Of a DNA stretch of 42,454 nucleotides, positions 1 through 7,815 are shown piece after piece (position 1 is the first letter of the stretch; every line of letters begins with the position of its first letter). Source of the DNA: Gaiellales bacterium (GTDB taxonomy: Bacteria; Actinomycetota; Thermoleophilia; Gaiellales; JAICJC01); contig DASUHM010000064.1 of assembly GCA_036273515.1 (NCBI GenBank), positions 1-42,454 of the forward strand, given 5' to 3'. A model generated the notes under the pieces. That model was not told where the DNA came from. It ran no database searches and saw only the letters and a list, made by a program, of their open reading frames with translations. Position numbers and translations under genes: made by a program.

Positions 1-2
1 TC

Positions 3-128
3 GTCCCGGTCGCCAACCACAAGCGCGACTCCGAGCGCGAGCTCCAGCTCCAGGGCAAGCTCGAGCAAGAGCTCCCCTTCGAGGCCGAGCTGGAGCGCTG
101 GTACCCCCTCTGGGACGCCCCGGTCTGA
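3..128 (+). CDS. C-terminal end of an unknown protein (partial)
   Basis: An open frame runs in from the left edge and stops at TGA 126-128, giving 41 residues rich in Glu, Lys, Leu and Arg and ending in a Trp/Tyr-rich tail (ERWYPLWDAPV). The strong codon bias (C or G in nearly every third position) supports a real coding end. Too little is visible to assign a family. Confidence 0.5.
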   Translation, partial: VPVANHKRDSERELQLQGKLEQELPFEAELERWYPLWDAPV

Positions 129-180
129 CGCGTTAGCCGGCCGGAGCGCGGCCGCGATCCCCGAGTTGTAGGGTCTCCGG

Positions 181-1038
181 ATGGAGAGCCCTCTTCTCCG
201 GAGGGTGTGTCGCGAAGCCGGCGTGCCCGACCTTCTCGAGCGCCTTTCCGAACGGATCTCGCCGAGCGACCTGCAGAGCCTCTTGCCGGTCGGGTCGAAC
301 TCGCAGCTCGGAGGGATCGACCAGAACAACGTGCTCGCGACGGTCCGCGGGACGGAGGTCGTAGCGGACCCGACCGTCCCGCTCGCCCTCGAAGCAACAC
401 GGCGACGCCGCGACGGCGTGGACGTCGCTCGGATGTGCGCGACACACCGGGTTCTCCGGCAGCAGCCCTTCGAGCCGCCGGCGGCCCAGCACTTCCTCCT
501 GTTCGCCATGGTCACCGGCGGCCGGACGCGACCCGACCACGCGTCAGAGGTCGGAGCTCTCGTGGAGCACGTGCGTGCTCATCTTGCGATCGTCGCGGCG
601 GCGCGCGAGCTCGGCGCACCGATCGAGCAGGCCGTGGTGCGCGTCTCGGACACGGTCGTGCACACGGCCGCGATGGAAGCCGGCGCGGCTCTCACGGCCG
701 GCGTCTCGACGCCTCGTGAAGCTCTCTCCGCTGATATTGCCCGCCGGCTGGGCCGCCGCCTACGCCGCCTGGAACTCGCAGCCGAAGCGCTGGAGCCCGT
801 CGTTGCGGAGTTCAACGGCACGCTCCTCATCGACCTCACCCGGACGCACGCCGTCGGCTACTACGACGGGTTGCAGCTGCGCATCGACGGAATCAGCGCC
901 GGAGAGCCACTCGAGCTCGCCGACGGTGGATCCGTCGACTGGGCCGCGCGGCTGCTCTCCGATCGCCGAGAGCACCTGTTCACCAGCGGGCTGGGCGTGG
1001 AGCGCTTGCTGCCGGACGGCGACCGAACGGCACGGTAG
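181..1038 (+). CDS. HisRS/HisZ-like class II synthetase-fold protein
   Basis: A 285-residue protein. ATG 181 is the first possible start because TAG 169-171 is in frame just upstream. TAGGGT (169-174) lies 6 nt before the ATG, so the mRNA is probably leaderless. The C-terminal third recalls the histidyl-tRNA synthetase core: LIDLTRTHAVGYYDG (216-230) is placed like the HisRS R-G-x-D-Y-Y segment, DGG (248-250) like the GGRYD turn, and FTSGLGVERLL (267-277) like motif 3 (GxGxERL). IDQNNVLATVRGTEVVADP (46-64) is another conserved-looking block. Between LQSLL (31-35) and that block the text jumps abruptly, as if an internal segment were deleted. It may be a HisZ-like regulator, an amino-acid-binding paralogue or a decaying gene; the true function is unknown. 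Confidence 0.5.
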   Translation: MESPLLRRVCREAGVPDLLERLSERISPSDLQSLLPVGSNSQLGGIDQNNVLATVRGTEVVADPTVPLALEATRRRRDGVDVARMCATHRVLRQQPFEPPAAQHFLLFAMVTGGRTRPDHASEVGALVEHVRAHLAIVAAARELGAPIEQAVVRVSDTVVHTAAMEAGAALTAGVSTPREALSADIARRLGRRLRRLELAAEALEPVVAEFNGTLLIDLTRTHAVGYYDGLQLRIDGISAGEPLELADGGSVDWAARLLSDRREHLFTSGLGVERLLPDGDRTAR

Positions 1039-1504
1039 CGCGCGCTGCGGATCTGGCGGTTGGCGGTGTCGGCATGTGTCATTTGCAGTTCCCCGACACC
1101 CCTGCGACAGCTCGACACACATCGGTGACACCGAGTCGGTCAGACTCCTCGGGGCGATGTACGCCCTCCCCAACCGCCGAGCGCCGCCGGCTTACCCACC
1201 CGCCGCCGCAATCCCTTACGGGATCAATACCCGTCCATAACGCCTCACCAGTAGCCTTGCCCGCGGCAGCACACGCCAAACGGTCGCGCCATATTTGCGG
1301 CTCGGGACGCGCCACGCCCAGGCATCGTCCGCCGCCGAGCGCACCGCAACGTCTCCTCGGGCCGGTGAGAGGGTCACCGGCCCGGGAGGCTTGCCGTTTT
1401 TCGGCCCGGTTTAGCCGGTTGTACACCGTTTCGTTTCCGTCCGATCACGGCTGGGAAGGTACGCTGGCGTAACGGTTTCTCCGAGCCACTTGGGGGTGGG
1501 CAGA
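1039..1504 (+). other. 466-bp intergenic region
   Basis: No convincing gene is present. The one open frame (1074-1472) is rich in Pro, Arg and Ser and reads like non-coding DNA. The region contains a GC-rich hairpin at 1359-1385 and probably the promoter of the secreted enzyme downstream; a possible -10 TACGCT is at 1460-1465. Confidence 0.5.
1359..1402 (+). terminator. Hairpin, possible weak terminator
   Basis: CGGGCCGGTGA (1359-1369) pairs perfectly with TCACCGGCCCG (1375-1385) across a 5-nt loop. Five T residues follow at 1398-1402, but 12 nt after the stem, which is far for an intrinsic terminator. It could end the gene at 181-1038 or be a 5' leader structure of the next gene. Confidence 0.3.
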
Positions 1505-3754
1505 ATGGTCTTGAGAATCTCCGTGACCGCGCTCATGGCAGCCGCTGCGCTGACCGTCGGCGGGGCTACCGCCGTCGGCGCGACGCCGCACAAGAGCCAT
1601 GCGCGGTCCGCACCCGCCGCCGCGCCGGCCGCGGCGACGCCGGTCGCCGACACGACCCTTTCGCCGCTGGCGGTGCCCGGCGGGCTGGGCGCGATGCCCT
1701 GCGCAGGCGGGTCGAGTCCGATCAAGCACGTGATCTACCTGCAGTTCGACAACACGCACCTGCGCCGCGACCGGGCGGGCGTGCAGTCCGATCTCGAGCA
1801 GATGCCGCACCTGCTGAACTTCCTGCGCGGGAACGGCACGCTGCTCGCGAACGACCACACGCAGCTCATCTCGCACACGGCCAACGGCATCCTGACCTCG
1901 CTGACGGGCGTCTATCCCGACCGCCACGGTCAGGCCGTCGCCAACAGCTTCAGGTACTTCCACCCCGACGGCACCACGGGCACGGGCGTCTCGTTCGCGT
2001 ACTGGACGGACGGGATCTTCGACCCCACCACCTCGACGCCCTCGGACACCGCACCGAACATGATCACCGACACGGGCAAGCAGGCCCCGGCGCCGTGGGT
2101 GCCGTACACGCGGGCGGGCTGCGACTTCGGCGCGACCGGCCTCGCCAACGTCGAGCTCGAGAACACGGGCCCGGACGTGCCGAAGGTCTTCGGCCCCAAC
2201 TCTCCCGAGGCCCAGGAGGCCGCGGCCGATCCCGCCAAGGCGGCAGCCGACTTCGTCGGCATCGCCGTCCACTGCGCGCAGGGCTCGGCGGTCTGCACCA
2301 ACTCGCCCAACGCGCGGCCCGACCTCCTGCCGGACGAGCCCGGCGGCTACACCGGCTTCGACGGCCTCTTCGGCAACAAGTACGTCGCGCCGGTGATCAG
2401 CCCGAACGGGCCGATGCAGACGCTGAGCGGGAAGACGATCGAGGACACCAACGGCAACGTCGGCTTCCCCGGCTTCGACGGGATGACGCCGGACGTCTCG
2501 CTGGCGTACGTCGCGGCGATGCAGGAGCACGGCATCCCGATCACCTACGCGTACCTGTCCGACGCGCACGACAACCATTCGACCGGCGTCGACACGGGCC
2601 CGTTCGGCCCGGGCGAGGCCGGCTACGTGAACCAGCTCCACGACTACGACCAGGCGTTCGCGCGCTTCTTCGCCCGCCTCCAGGCAGACGGCATCGACCG
2701 CTCGAACACGCTGTTCGTGGTCACCGTCGAGGAGGGCGACCACTTCGCCGGCGGCCCGCCGTCGAACCCCTCGTGCGACGGCGTCACAACGCCGTGCCAG
2801 TACTCGCACGTGACCTGCCCGAGCGCAACGATGGCGACCTGCCCGGAGAACGCGGTCGGCGAGGTGAACGTGAACCTGCGCGGCCTGCTGGCCACGCAGC
2901 GCAACGACACGACGCCGTTCGACGTCCATAGCGACATGGCGCCGGCCTTCTACCTGACCGGCGACCCGGCCCGCGACGCGGCGGTCACCCGCACGTTCGA
3001 GCACGACGTGGCGGCGCTCAAGGCGGCCAACCCGTACGTCGGCCACGACGTCGCGGTCAGCCGGCAGATGATCGACCCGGTCGGGATGCGCCTGCTGCAC
3101 ATGGTGACCGGCGATCCGCTGCGCACGCCGACGTTCATCAGCTTCCTCGACCCGGACATGTTCGGCTACGCCGGCGGGACGACCTGCACGGCCGCGAGCC
3201 CCTGCTCGCAGGTCCAGCCCGGGTTTGCCTGGAACCACGGCGGCCTCGTGCCCGAGGTCGCGAACACGTGGATCGGGATGGTCGGGCCGGGCGTCCGCCA
3301 CCTCGGTGAGACGCACCGGCCGTGGACCGACCACACCGACCTGCGGCCGACGATGCTCGCGCTGACCGGCCTGCAGGACGACTACGGCCACGACGGCCGG
3401 GCGATCATCCCGGTGCTGACCAAGGGAGCCCTGCCCGCCGGCCTGCGCACCCACACGGCCCTGGCCGCGCGGCTCGGTGCCGTCCTCAAGCAGATCGACG
3501 CGCCGTTCGGCGTCGTCGGCCGGAACGGCATCGCGGCCTCGACGACGGCGATGGAGGGCTCGGACGCGGTCTACGCCCGCATCGAGGCCCGCATCGCCGC
3601 ACTGACCGTGCGCCGAAACGCGCTGGCCGACAAGATCGCGCCGGCGCTCGACGCCGCCACGTTCAACGGCGACCCGGTCGGCGCGGCCCAGGCCCGGGCC
3701 TGGATCGCCCGGGCGGAGGCGATCATCCGCGCCTCCCACCGGCTGGCGCGGTAG
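1505..3754 (+). CDS. Secreted alkaline-phosphatase-superfamily protein
   Basis: About 749 residues. ATG 1505 is preferred over TTG 1490 because GGGGGTGGGC lies just upstream. The N-terminus is a signal peptide (basic start, then an Ala/Val-rich core to about residue 28), followed by an Ala/Pro-rich linker. The body has the layout of metal-dependent alkaline-phosphatase/phosphodiesterase-fold enzymes: HVIYLQFDNTH as the first metal-ligand strand, SHTANGILTSLTG in the nucleophile region, VTVEEGDHF as a metal-binding Asp-His pair, WNHGG, and a late DHTDLRPTMLALTG. The last hundred residues are helical and Ala/Arg-rich. It probably hydrolyses a phosphoester outside the cell; the substrate cannot be told. 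It appears monocistronic and is followed at once by a strong palindrome. Confidence 0.75.
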   Translation: MVLRISVTALMAAAALTVGGATAVGATPHKSHARSAPAAAPAAATPVADTTLSPLAVPGGLGAMPCAGGSSPIKHVIYLQFDNTHLRRDRAGVQSDLEQMPHLLNFLRGNGTLLANDHTQLISHTANGILTSLTGVYPDRHGQAVANSFRYFHPDGTTGTGVSFAYWTDGIFDPTTSTPSDTAPNMITDTGKQAPAPWVPYTRAGCDFGATGLANVELENTGPDVPKVFGPNSPEAQEAAADPAKAAADFVGIAVHCAQGSAVCTNSPNARPDLLPDEPGGYTGFDGLFGNKYVAPVISPNGPMQTLSGKTIEDTNGNVGFPGFDGMTPDVSLAYVAAMQEHGIPITYAYLSDAHDNHSTGVDTGPFGPGEAGYVNQLHDYDQAFARFFARLQADGIDRSNTLFVVTVEEGDHFAGGPPSNPSCDGVTTPCQYSHVTCPSATMATCPENAVGEVNVNLRGLLATQRNDTTPFDVHSDMAPAFYLTGDPARDAAVTRTFEHDVAALKAANPYVGHDVAVSRQMIDPVGMRLLHMVTGDPLRTPTFISFLDPDMFGYAGGTTCTAASPCSQVQPGFAWNHGGLVPEVANTWIGMVGPGVRHLGETHRPWTDHTDLRPTMLALTGLQDDYGHDGRAIIPVLTKGALPAGLRTHTALAARLGAVLKQIDAPFGVVGRNGIAASTTAMEGSDAVYARIEARIAALTVRRNALADKIAPALDAATFNGDPVGAAQARAWIARAEAIIRASHRLAR

Positions 3755-3761
3755 CGGTCCC

Positions 3762-3796
3762 GGTGCCTGGCACCGCCTCGCGCGGTGCCAGGCACC
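3762..3796. repeat. Perfect 14-bp palindromic repeat (GGTGCCTGGCACC type)
   Basis: GGTGCCTGGCACCG (3762-3775) and CGGTGCCAGGCACC (3783-3796) form a perfect 14-bp inverted repeat around CCTCGCG. Each arm itself contains the near-palindrome GGTGCCTGGCACC, so the unit is a palindrome of palindromes, as in REP/BIME-type extragenic elements. It lies 7 bp after the stop of the secreted enzyme and could also act as a terminator. Confidence 0.65.
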
Positions 3797-3823
3797 CTGA
3801 CGCTCGGGGTACGATCGCAGCGC

Positions 3824-4312
3824 GTGCATTTGGCCATGCGACCCGCACCGGTTGTCGTCGTCCTGAGCGCGATCGCGGCGGTGATGGCCGCCTCGGCCGC
3901 CTATCACGCCGCGCTCGCGCTCGGCCTGACCGAGTACTCCGCCCGGGGCGAGCCTCCGCCAGGAAACGGCCTCGTCCCGGCCGGGCTCGTGGCGATCTGG
4001 CTTGCGGCAGCGGTTCTCGTGGGCGCCGCTGTCGGGAATGCGCGGATCGGCGGCTGGCCGGCGATCGCCGTCCTGACCGCGCTCGCGGTCACGATGGCGG
4101 CGGCTCGCTACTACTCGCCCGACACGTACTACCTGAACACCAACGACCGTATCGCCGACCACTACCCGGGAGGCCGCATCGCGGTGCTGGTCGTCCTGGC
4201 CGCCGTTGCGACCGCGATCGCCCGGAGCCGACCGCGCGTCGGCGCGCCGATCGCCGCCGCGGTCATGGTGCTCTGCGCCGCCACCCTCGCGGACGAGGGC
4301 TACAACAACTAG
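3824..4312 (+). CDS. Small multi-pass membrane protein, unknown function
   Basis: The start is GTG 3824 (162 residues) or ATG 3836 (158 residues); a TACGAT box at 3810-3815 fits a near-leaderless start at GTG. Four to five hydrophobic segments are visible: VVVVLSAIAAVMAASAAYHA, a Val/Ala-rich stretch after GNGLVPAG, AIAVLTALAVTMAAA, IAVLVVLAAVATAIA and IAAAVMVLCAATLA. A polar loop (YSPDTYYLNTNDRIADHYPG) lies between the third and fourth. The family is not recognised. The gene sits alone between two unrelated palindromic repeats. Confidence 0.6.
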   Translation: MHLAMRPAPVVVVLSAIAAVMAASAAYHAALALGLTEYSARGEPPPGNGLVPAGLVAIWLAAAVLVGAAVGNARIGGWPAIAVLTALAVTMAAARYYSPDTYYLNTNDRIADHYPGGRIAVLVVLAAVATAIARSRPRVGAPIAAAVMVLCAATLADEGYNN

Positions 4313-4399
4313 CTGATCGGGGTCAGGCTGATCGGGGTCAGACCCCGAACGGAAGTGCAACAAAACTGCAACGGCGACCGTTCGGGGTCTGACCCCGAT
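4313..4399. repeat. Inverted-repeat element with GGGGTCAGACCCC cores
   Basis: A 22-bp arm (4331-4352) has a perfect inverted partner at 4378-4399. Both contain the palindromic core CGGGGTCAGACCCCG. Between them lies a 25-nt AT-richer spacer with a TGCAAC direct repeat. A tandem partial copy of the left end (CTGATCGGGGTCAG at 4313 and again at 4328) suggests slippage or repeated insertion. GGGGTC(A/T)GACCCC palindromes of this kind occur as REP-like elements in many genomes and are often linked to RAYT (TnpA-REP) transposases. No such transposase is in this window. Confidence 0.7.
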
Positions 4400-4401
4400 T
4401 G

Positions 4402-4680
4402 TCAGCCCGGGATCGCGCCCTCGCCGGCGAAGGCCTCGCGGGCCTCTTGCAGCGTGGTGTCGGCGTGCGGGAGCACGTGGTCGGACGTGACCAGCTGGTC
4501 GTCCGGCACCGGCTTGCCCTCGCCCTCGACCATCCCGATCAGCTCGCCGAACGCCCGGCTGAACCCGCTCGCGTCGCCGGCGGCGACCGCCGCCGCGACG
4601 GCGTTGTCGAGCTCGTTCAGGCGGCCGAGCAGGGCGTCGTCCAGTTCGAACTGGCCCCTGCCCAGGATGCGCACGATCAT
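4402..4680 (-). CDS. pspAA: PspA-associated protein PspAA
   Basis: A 92-residue acidic protein starting MIVRILGRGQFELDD and ending with ADTTLQEAREAF. It matches the small partner found next to PspA in actinobacteria, with the typical pattern of a short beta-strand start, a helical middle (LNELDNAVAAAV) and PDDQL...SDHVLP. Its ATG overlaps the pspA stop by 4 nt (ATGA), so the two are translationally coupled. It probably helps PspA sense or respond to membrane stress. The gene is complete and ends just before the inverted-repeat element. Confidence 0.85.
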   Translation of the reverse strand: MIVRILGRGQFELDDALLGRLNELDNAVAAAVAAGDASGFSRAFGELIGMVEGEGKPVPDDQLVTSDHVLPHADTTLQEAREAFAGEGAIPG

Positions 4681-5474
4681 GGCTTCGGCTCCTCCGCGGG
4701 CGCGGCGTCGGCCTCGGCCGGCGCGGACTCGGTGGGCGTGCCCGTCGCGAGCTCCCCGGCCGCCGCGCCGCCGGTGCCCAGCTCGGCCTTCATCTTCGCC
4801 AGCTCGGCGTCGACCTGGTTTCCGGCGGTGAGCGCCGCGATCTGCTGGTCGAGGTCGGAGCCGGCCGGCTGGGTCAGGTCGTCGATCGCGCCCGTTTCCA
4901 CGAGCTCGTTCACGGCGGCGGCGCGGGCCTGCATCTGGTCGGTCTTGTCCTGCGCGCGCGTGAGCGCCAGGCCGACGTCCGACATCTCCTCGCCGAGGCC
5001 GGTCGTCGCCTCGCCGATGCGCACCTGCGCCTCGGCGGCGGAGTACTGGGCCTTGACGACCTCCTTCTGCGTGCGGAAGGACTCGACCTTGGCCGAGAGC
5101 CGCCGTTCCTGGTCGATCAGCGCCTGCTGCTGCTGCTCGAGCTGGGCGATCTGCGAGTCGAGGCCCTGCAGCTGGCCCTGGATGAGCGTCTTGCGCTCGA
5201 GGGCCGTGCGGGCGAGGTCCTCGCGGTTCGCGGCGAGTGCCTGCCGGGCCTGGCCGTCGAGCTTCACGATGCTCTCCTCGAGCTTCGCGGTCTGAAGCTG
5301 CAGCCGCTTCTTCGACGTGACGACGTCGGCAACGCCGCGCTTCACCTTCTGCAGCATCTCGAGCTGCTTCTGATAGCTGTAGTCGAGCGTCTCGCCCGGG
5401 TCTTCGGCGCGGTCGAGCGCCTTGTTCGCCTTGACCTTGAAGAGCGTCGTGAATCGGGACATCAAACCGGCCAT
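4677..5474 (-). CDS. pspA: PspA/IM30 (ESCRT-III-like) membrane-stress protein
   Basis: A 265-residue, almost wholly helical coiled-coil protein. The amphipathic N-terminus (MAGLMSRFTTLFKVKANKALD) and the following EDPGETLDYSYQKQ are typical of PspA/Vipp1 proteins, which coat and repair the inner face of the membrane. Long heptads rich in Gln, Glu, Leu and Lys run from about 30 to 180. The C-terminus is an extra Ala/Glu/Pro-rich tail (after residue about 235). GAGGAGG lies a few bases before the ATG. It is third from the start of a cytochrome-c-maturation operon, suggesting membrane integrity and cytochrome assembly are co-expressed. Confidence 0.93.
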   Translation of the reverse strand: MAGLMSRFTTLFKVKANKALDRAEDPGETLDYSYQKQLEMLQKVKRGVADVVTSKKRLQLQTAKLEESIVKLDGQARQALAANREDLARTALERKTLIQGQLQGLDSQIAQLEQQQQALIDQERRLSAKVESFRTQKEVVKAQYSAAEAQVRIGEATTGLGEEMSDVGLALTRAQDKTDQMQARAAAVNELVETGAIDDLTQPAGSDLDQQIAALTAGNQVDAELAKMKAELGTGGAAAGELATGTPTESAPAEADAAPAEEPKP

Positions 5475-5496
5475 TTATCCTCCTCGCGCAGTCCGG

Positions 5497-5808
5497 CTAG
5501 CGTAGCGGATCCGGCTCGGAAAGCCCGTCGAGCTCGCGGAGCGCCGCGGCCGCCTCGGCCCGCAGGCGACCGCGCTCGAGCTCGTAGTCGGCCGGTGTGA
5601 TCTTGCCCGTGTGGAGCTCCTGCTCCAGGTCTTGCAGGCCCTGGTAGGCCTCGTCGCGGCGCTCGCGCAGCTCGAGCACGCGCCGGTCGCGGTCGCTCAG
5701 CACCTGCTCCGGCGGCCCGGCGTCGGGCGAGGCGAACGGCCAGGCCACGAACAGCACCGCGCCGGTGACCAGGAGGGCCACCGCCACGACCAGTGCCGCG
5801 GTGCTCAT
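5497..5808 (-). CDS. Small CcmI-like cytochrome c biogenesis protein
   Basis: The 103-residue product begins at ATG 5808, which overlaps the ccmF stop by 4 nt; a longer upstream frame exists but would run back into ccmF. One N-terminal TM helix (ALVVAVALLVTGAVLFVAW) is followed by a soluble helical part (LRERRDEAYQGLQDLEQEL, then TGKITPADYELERGRLR). This resembles the N-terminal segment of CcmI/CycH, which helps present apocytochrome c to the haem ligation machinery. The TPR part of full-size CcmI is absent. Assignment rests on this motif and the position directly after ccmF. Confidence 0.7.
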   Translation of the reverse strand: MSTAALVVAVALLVTGAVLFVAWPFASPDAGPPEQVLSDRDRRVLELRERRDEAYQGLQDLEQELHTGKITPADYELERGRLRAEAAAALRELDGLSEPDPLR

Positions 5809-7805
5809 GCTTCGCTGCGGGCGAGCAGCTCCCCGTAGCGGCGGGCCAGCTGACGGGCCTCCCGGGGATCGGGCCAGATCGTGATGAGCGCGCCGAGCGC
5901 GAACACCACGCCGGCCAGCCACACGAGGCCGACCGCCGGGTTCACCAGCACCTTCACCGACACCCCGGAGCCGTTGCGGTCGGGCGCCTGCAGGATCGAG
6001 TAGAGGTCGGTGCCGGTCAGCAGGCTCGAGCGGATGTCCACCTCGTTACCGACCTGGCCGGTGTCGTACTGGCGCAGGCCGGGCTCGAGGATGCCCTCCG
6101 GCTTGCCGCCCTTGTAGACCTGGAGGCGCACGTACTCGAGCCGGTAGTTCGGCCCCCTGCGCTGGAAGAGCCCGGTGTTCTTGAGCGTGTAGCCATCGAT
6201 CCGCATCGACTGGCCGACGCCGAGGTTGGCCTCGTCGACCGACGAGTAGGCGCTCGAGGCGGTGACGCCCACGACGAGCAGCACGATGGCCAGGTGGACG
6301 ACGTAGCCCCCGTAGCGGCGGCGGTTGCGATTGACGAGATCGCGCAGCGCCCGCGGCCACGACCCGCCGGCAATCGCACGCCGCGCCGCCGTCCCGCGCG
6401 CGAACTCCATGCCGATCGTCACGGTGACGAAGACGCACAGCGAGAGCGCCGTCAGGCCGGCCGGGCTCGACCCGAGCCCCAGCAGCGCCAGGAACGCCCC
6501 GCCCGCCAGGCCGGAAATCACCGGCCAGCGGAAGGTGCGCCAGAGGCTGCCCGGCGAGGCTCGCCGCCAGGCGATCAGCGGCCCGATCCCGGTCAGGGCG
6601 AGCAGCGGCAGGCCGAAGATGACGAGGAAGAAGTCGTAGTACGGCGTCGCCACCGTCGCCCGCACGCCGCGGGCGGCCTCGCTCAGGATCGGGAACACGA
6701 CCCCCCAGAGCACGGCGAAGGCGAGCGCGAGCAGGAGCAGGTTGTTGAAGAGGAACGTCGCCTCGCGCGAGACGACCGACTCGAGCTTGTGGTCGGCCCG
6801 GAGGGTCGGCAGGCGCACGATCAGGAGGCTGATCGAGGCCGCCAGCACCAGGGCGAGGAAGCCGAGCAGCCACGGCCCGACCGCCGACTGCACGAACGAG
6901 TGCACCGACTGGACGACGCCGCTTCGGGTCAGGAAGTCGCCGAAGATGCACAGCGAGAACGCGGCGATCACGAGCACCATGTTCCAGACCTTCAGCATCC
7001 CCTTCTTCTCCTGCACCATCACGGAGTGCAGGAACGCGGTCGCGGCCAGCCACGGCATCAGCGCGGCGCTCTCGACCGGATCCCAGGCCCAGTAGCCGCC
7101 CCAGCCGATCTCGACGTAGGCCCAGTGGGCACCGAGCAGCATGCCGATCCCGAGCGCCGTCCAGGAGACCAGCGTCCAGCGCCGCACCGAGACCAGCCAG
7201 CGGGCGTCCGTCCGGCGCGTGATCAGCGCCGCCATCGCGAACGCGAACGGCACCGCCATCGAGACGTAGCCCAGGTAGAGCATCGGCGGGTGGGCCGCCA
7301 TGTACGGGTTCTGGAGCGACGGATCGAGGCCCGAGCCGTCGCCCGGCACCCCGCCGGGCACGTGGGCGAACGGCGAGGAGACGAACGCCGCCAGGCCGGC
7401 GAAGAAGACGGCGATCCCGCCCAGCACCGCCGCCACCCACGGCACCAGCTCACGGTTGCGATGCCGGTTCTGGTACATGACGATCCCGGCCGCGCCGGTG
7501 AGGACGGTCAGCCACAGGAGCAGCGAGCCCTCCTGGCTGGCCCAGAGCGACGTCATCTTGTAGACCAGGGGCAGGTTGCGGCTCGTGTGCTCGAAGACGA
7601 CGCTCAGCGAGTAGTCGTTCGTGACGAGGCCGTACTCGAGCGCCGCGATCGCGACGAGGGCGGACACGAAGGCGGCCGCGAAGGCGTTCTGGACGCTGCG
7701 CATGACCCGGCGGTCGCGGCGCAGTCCGGCCACCACCGCCCCGACCGCCGCGTAGGCCGCGAGCGCGAAGACGAGGTAGACGGCGACGCGGCCGAGAGTG
7801 GTCAG
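5805..7805 (-). CDS. ccmF: Cytochrome c haem lyase subunit CcmF
   Basis: A polytopic protein of about 666 residues that transfers haem to apocytochrome c in System I. The tryptophan-rich WWD motif is clear (GWGGYWAWDPVESAALMPW), with HPPMLYLGY and WASQEGSLLLWL as further family marks. ATG, GTG or TTG starts give no earlier codon than GTG 7739/7736, which would remove the first TM helix. Reading back from there, the frame continues as a good helix (LGRVAVYLVFALAAYAAVG) to a CTG at 7803-7805, preceded by AGGAG at 7813-7817 with 7-nt spacing. I therefore place the start at CTG. It begins 10 nt after the ccmE stop. The periplasmic loop and final TM helix near the C-terminus are intact. Confidence 0.9.
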   Translation of the reverse strand: MTTLGRVAVYLVFALAAYAAVGAVVAGLRRDRRVMRSVQNAFAAAFVSALVAIAALEYGLVTNDYSLSVVFEHTSRNLPLVYKMTSLWASQEGSLLLWLTVLTGAAGIVMYQNRHRNRELVPWVAAVLGGIAVFFAGLAAFVSSPFAHVPGGVPGDGSGLDPSLQNPYMAAHPPMLYLGYVSMAVPFAFAMAALITRRTDARWLVSVRRWTLVSWTALGIGMLLGAHWAYVEIGWGGYWAWDPVESAALMPWLAATAFLHSVMVQEKKGMLKVWNMVLVIAAFSLCIFGDFLTRSGVVQSVHSFVQSAVGPWLLGFLALVLAASISLLIVRLPTLRADHKLESVVSREATFLFNNLLLLALAFAVLWGVVFPILSEAARGVRATVATPYYDFFLVIFGLPLLALTGIGPLIAWRRASPGSLWRTFRWPVISGLAGGAFLALLGLGSSPAGLTALSLCVFVTVTIGMEFARGTAARRAIAGGSWPRALRDLVNRNRRRYGGYVVHLAIVLLVVGVTASSAYSSVDEANLGVGQSMRIDGYTLKNTGLFQRRGPNYRLEYVRLQVYKGGKPEGILEPGLRQYDTGQVGNEVDIRSSLLTGTDLYSILQAPDRNGSGVSVKVLVNPAVGLVWLAGVVFALGALITIWPDPREARQLARRYGELLARSEA

Positions 7806-7815
7806 GCCGACGCTC

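Noticed and set aside
1074-1472. 132-codon open frame on the plus strand
   Set aside because: Pro/Arg/Ser-rich, no start signal, no recognisable motif; treated as intergenic.
1039-1504. Possible riboswitch ahead of the secreted enzyme
   Set aside because: I looked for cobalamin, c-di-GMP and c-di-AMP riboswitch signatures and found none; only one hairpin is clear.
1445-4363. 972-codon open frame on the minus strand
   Set aside because: It is antisense to the secreted phosphatase-like gene, made almost only of Arg, Gly, Val, Asp and His, and has no domain; this is typical of frames opposite high-GC genes.
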